Of a stretch of DNA of 64,000 bases, positions 62,301-64,000 are shown piece after piece (the stretch's first letter is position 1; each line of letters starts with the position of its first letter). The notes beneath the pieces are model-generated. The model was not told the origin of the DNA. It made no database searches and was given only the letters and a program-made list of their open reading frames with translations. The position numbers were made by a program, and so were the translations under genes. Source of the DNA: RUG11462 sp036308645 (lineage in GTDB: Bacteria > Bacillota > Clostridia > Oscillospirales > Acutalibacteraceae); assembly GCA_036308645.1 (NCBI GenBank), contig JAXJVH010000013.1:4147-68146 (forward strand). Direction: 5' to 3'.

Positions 62301-63716
62301 GATTAAAACATCTTTGAGATATGCCTTGCCGCTTTTATCTGTCACAGCGTATTCATCAACTTTAATACCTGATAGTGATGTGCCGTACAAATGAAATTTT
62401 ACACCTTCAATGAGTCCGTCCTCACTTGTTTTTGTAACGGTAAGATTTCCTCGTTTCAGCTTGTTATTAAAATTAACGGTTGATGTTTGACCTGATACAA
62501 CAGTTACACGGCAGGTTTCCTGCGGTTCATATCTATTTTCCGTTTGCTCGGTTACGGTGTAAACACCGGGGCTGAGGTTGTCGATCTGAATCTGACCACC
62601 ATTAGCTGTTTTGACGGTTTTATCTACACCGTTACCTTGAATGTGAAACGATATGCCATCGACTTTGCCGTCCTCGCTTGTTTTCACAATTTTTGCTGAG
62701 CCGTAACTTACCTTTACATTAAGATAAGCGGTTACAGGATCGCTTACTGTTTCACCGTAAGTGACAATATCCTGCAATTGACCGCTTTTAGGCTCAATAA
62801 TTTCATCTGTCCAGGTTACAACCGCTTTTCTTTTTGCATTCGTCTTTTTGACTGTAATTTTTACATCAGACGACGGCGCTTTATCCGCCGTAACGGTTAG
62901 CTTATTTCCGCTTTTAGAGAAAGTCAAACCGCTGCCGCTGAAAGAATAATCAGAAAGAACATTATTATCGTCTGTAAGGGTCGCGGTATATTTTGTACCA
63001 TTATATTTAAGCTCAAATGTTTTAGCTTTAGCAGTACTTCTTTCTGTAAAACTCGGTATAACCGTATGATTTTTAACTTTTTCGGCAATATCTTTATAAT
63101 GAGCGAATATTTTTTCTCTTAAAGGATGATTAGACTTAATAACTTCTTTTACATTATCCTTGCCTTGCTTTGAAGCGTCAACTTTACCGAAATCTTCATC
63201 ACGCTCACCGACAACCGTTTCCCATATTAGCAATTGAGTTGCAAGATACTGCGCACACTCATCGGCACGCTTTGCATTGGTTGAAACCCAATTAACACTG
63301 TTATTACCTGTCCAGCCGTATTGCAATATTCGTCCGATAAAAATTTTAATCTTATAAGGTTCAATTGTTTTATTGTATTTTGTAGGATACTTATCCCAAA
63401 AATCTTCTGCTTCTTTTGACAATTTATCTCCTGAATAAAGCGCTATACCGGGTTCGATACAATAACAGCTCGGTCCTTCATAGTCTCCTATGGCTTTAAC
63501 AGTAGTGCCGTTCGATTCATGTGTAAACCAACCGTTAAGATAATTCTTTGCAGCATGTCCCCAGCCTGATTTATTTGTTTCATCACCGCGGGGAAGATCA
63601 ATCAGAAATACTTCTTGCTTTGATGCGGCAAACGCTGTAAAAGAAATTGAAGATACTGCGGTAACACAGGTTAATACCGCAAGTACTAAAGATAATATTC
63701 TTTTGAATTTTTTCAT
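59352..63716 (-). CDS. Giant thioester/Cna-B/VaFE surface adhesin with sortase signal
   Basis: A 1,454-residue wall-attached protein. It has a signal peptide (1-31) and a thioester domain (about 35-230) with the reactive cysteine in PSCYCIEPG (C86) and partner glutamine in ATQLLIWETV. Many SpaA/Cna-B-type repeats (KGKIAIIKHCDDG, GNLTVTKTSEDG and others) follow, each stabilised by isopeptide bonds in the family. Two tandem VaFE repeats occupy about 1180-1400 (EIGTKA..., ending VHADIDDEGQTVT). The C-terminus carries VPQTGDE, a hydrophobic helix and KKKKDEDNE. The thioester can bond covalently to host surfaces; in an ICE it may help mating-pair adhesion. The gene opens this visible operon. Confidence 0.94.
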   Translation of the reverse strand: MKKFKRILSLVLAVLTCVTAVSSISFTAFAASKQEVFLIDLPRGDETNKSGWGHAAKNYLNGWFTHESNGTTVKAIGDYEGPSCYCIEPGIALYSGDKLSKEAEDFWDKYPTKYNKTIEPYKIKIFIGRILQYGWTGNNSVNWVSTNAKRADECAQYLATQLLIWETVVGERDEDFGKVDASKQGKDNVKEVIKSNHPLREKIFAHYKDIAEKVKNHTVIPSFTERSTAKAKTFELKYNGTKYTATLTDDNNVLSDYSFSGSGLTFSKSGNKLTVTADKAPSSDVKITVKKTNAKRKAVVTWTDEIIEPKSGQLQDIVTYGETVSDPVTAYLNVKVSYGSAKIVKTSEDGKVDGISFHIQGNGVDKTVKTANGGQIQIDNLSPGVYTVTEQTENRYEPQETCRVTVVSGQTSTVNFNNKLKRGNLTVTKTSEDGLIEGVKFHLYGTSLSGIKVDEYAVTDKSGKAYLKDVLIGSGYTIEEVDTAIRYVVPEKQTADIEWDKVTNKSFNNILKKWQLTVTKSDKETGNPQGDASLAGAKYGVYKGEQLIDTYTTDKNGQFTTKYYVCGDDWSLREITPSEGYLLNTESLHIGAEAKLYTAEYNLSSPLDALETVQKGKIAIIKHCDDGSTQIETPEKGAEFEVYLKKSGSYSKAKESERDILVCDENGFAESKDLPYGIYTVKQTKGWDGKELMKPFDVFISKNGEIYRYLINNATFESLIEIVKKDAETGKIIPASGIGFKVRNTDTGEYIVQHINYPTPVDIEIYYTDNTGKLMLPEALPYGNYEIIEQNTCYGYVLDSSPIPFKVDGSKTVVIVEKRNMPQKGTITVSKSGEVFSSVSESDGIYQPVYETKGLQGAAFEITAAEDIYTLDGTLRYAKGTVVDKITTGKDGNATSKQLYLGKYDITETTAPYGMVVNYEIHTVELTYAGQEVSVTETSAEVYNERQKAEISLEKILALDEKFRIGMNDEFLSVQFGLFAEEDIAAADGSVVPKDGLLEFINCDENGKAMFTTDIPVGAKLYVKELSTDEHYILSDEKYPVVFEYANQDTALVEIKANNGEPIKNDLIYGTVKGLKIDRETEQPIMGALFGLFCADETEFTAEKAILTAKSDENGVFIFENVPYGNFIVCELKPADGYLENTDIHYIQISKNEQIIEITVVNDKIPEIGTKADVDGEKKICATEVFTLTDTVSYKHLIPGKEYVLKGVLMDKSTGKPLVIDGEEIRSETAFTPENSSGEVIVKFTFDSKFIKQNTDIVVFENLYRDGKELVVHADIEDEGQTVTVEVPEIGTKATVDGKKEITADGEITIDDIVSYKNLTPGKEYVIKGVLMDKSTGKPFEIDGKTVTSEVTFIPEKSSDKVTVSFTFDSSGIKKTTELVVFETLYRDNVEIAVHADIDDEGQTVTIIPPAVPVPQTGDESNLGFWIGLGAVALGGLISAAVIYFKKKKDEDNE

Positions 63717-63738
63717 TTTAAGTTCCTTTCCGACATAA

Positions 63739-63772
63739 AAAAATACGCATCGTTTTAAGATGCGTATTCATG
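63739..63772. terminator. Hairpin between the adhesin and the next gene
   Basis: AATACGCATC and GATGCGTATT around a seven-base loop, with A and T runs on the flanks. It probably terminates the minus-strand gene that starts beyond the window edge and lies in the adhesin leader. Confidence 0.7.
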
Positions 63773-63786
63773 TGAATTATTAAATT

Positions 63787-64000
63787 TTATGAGTAACCTA
63801 TATACAAATCATATTTTCCGTCAGTCCGTTTTTTTGACCACACGCATATACTTTCAAACCCTTCAACATTTTTGTAACTGTTAAGATATCCTTTTATATC
63901 TCTTTTAACATAACTGTCGTTTGTTGCACTTACTATTATGGGATTATCCCAACAATCGGTTGCGGAAGAATCGTAGGTTAAACCAATCTGTTTTGCGTAA
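63787..64000 (-). CDS. C-terminal part of an unrecognised ICE protein (cut by window)
   Basis: The last about 70 codons of a minus-strand gene whose start lies beyond the window. The visible part reads from YAKQIGLTYDSSATDCWDN to the end CVWSKKRTDGKYDLYIGYS before a TAA at 63787-63789. It is a mixed alpha/beta segment with no family I recognise. Continuous coding up to the edge and ICE-like base composition indicate the element goes on to the right. Confidence 0.6.
   Translation of the reverse strand, partial: YAKQIGLTYDSSATDCWDNPIIVSATNDSYVKRDIKGYLNSYKNVEGFESICVWSKKRTDGKYDLYIGYS

Larger units (their letters stand above)
28235..64000. mobile_element. Integrative and conjugative element (left part; right end outside window)
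   Basis: The stretch carries serine recombinases at its left end, then toxin, sigma-like regulator and cargo. A full minus-strand set of conjugation genes follows (VirD4, relaxase, relaxosome protein, VirB4, VirB6-like, VirB3/PrgI-like, NlpC/P60-like hydrolase, sortase and adhesin). This gene set and order resemble the Tn1549/CTn-type ICEs of gut Clostridia. Coding runs to the right edge, so the right attachment site is not visible. The left end may lie at about 28.2 kb or, if the TIR operon is cargo, at about 25.2-25.4 kb. Confidence 0.85.

Overview
The window comes from a low-GC, Gram-positive, spore-forming anaerobe of the class Clostridia, probably a gut Oscillospiraceae/Ruminococcus-type bacterium. 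The signs are the sepF/divIVA division cluster, class III fructose-bisphosphatase, a CotF-like coat protein, T-box, SAM-I and FMN riboswitches, and a split transketolase. The species is inferred, not proven.

Bases 1 to about 24,400 are ordinary chromosome. First comes a co-directional division and cell-envelope cluster (HlyD-like protein, YggS, SepF, YlmH, DivIVA, LspA, RluD-type pseudouridine synthase, HAD phosphatase), then the two transketolase halves. Next are pheST behind a T-box, fbp, nnrE, a lipase-like hydrolase, two small ferritin-like/coat proteins, metK behind a SAM-I riboswitch and an ECF riboflavin transporter behind an FMN riboswitch. A secreted transglutaminase-like protein, tRNA-Gln and a teichoic-acid-type glycosyltransferase pair follow. 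A decayed IS200/IS605 element lies at 24.5-25.2 kb.

From about 25.2 or 28.2 kb to the right edge the window holds most of an integrative and conjugative element (ICE). Its left part has three tandem serine-recombinase genes (one without a catalytic domain), a MazF-like toxin with a 51-residue partner, and a sigma-like regulator. Its right part (45.9-64 kb, all on the minus strand) holds the transfer genes: VirD4, TOPRIM protein, MobP-type relaxase with Sel1 repeats, a relaxosome protein, a candidate oriT, an NlpC/P60-like hydrolase, VirB4, sortase, VirB3/PrgI-like, VirB6-like and DUF3852 proteins, and a giant thioester/Cna-B/VaFE surface adhesin. The ICE runs past the right edge, so its right attachment site is not visible.

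Two cargo blocks stand out. (1) At 25.4-28.2 kb an operon with its own consensus-like promoter encodes a TIR-domain protein, a small membrane protein like the effector-associated component EACC1, and an HELGH zinc peptidase. It looks like an abortive-infection or conflict system in an arrangement I do not recognise. (2) At 35-45.7 kb a very AT-rich block encodes a complete agr-type quorum-sensing system (AgrD-like 48-residue prepeptide, AgrB, XRE regulator, LytTR response regulator, AgrC-like kinase). Next to it are an unrecognised secreted 135-residue protein bracketed by a perfect 18-bp inverted repeat, three lipoproteins and an ABC-2 exporter. The likely logic is a density-controlled secreted factor with its own export or self-protection machinery, moved by the ICE. 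A deleted IS110-family relic and a truncated anti-sigma-like peptide mark the join between this cargo and the ICE backbone.
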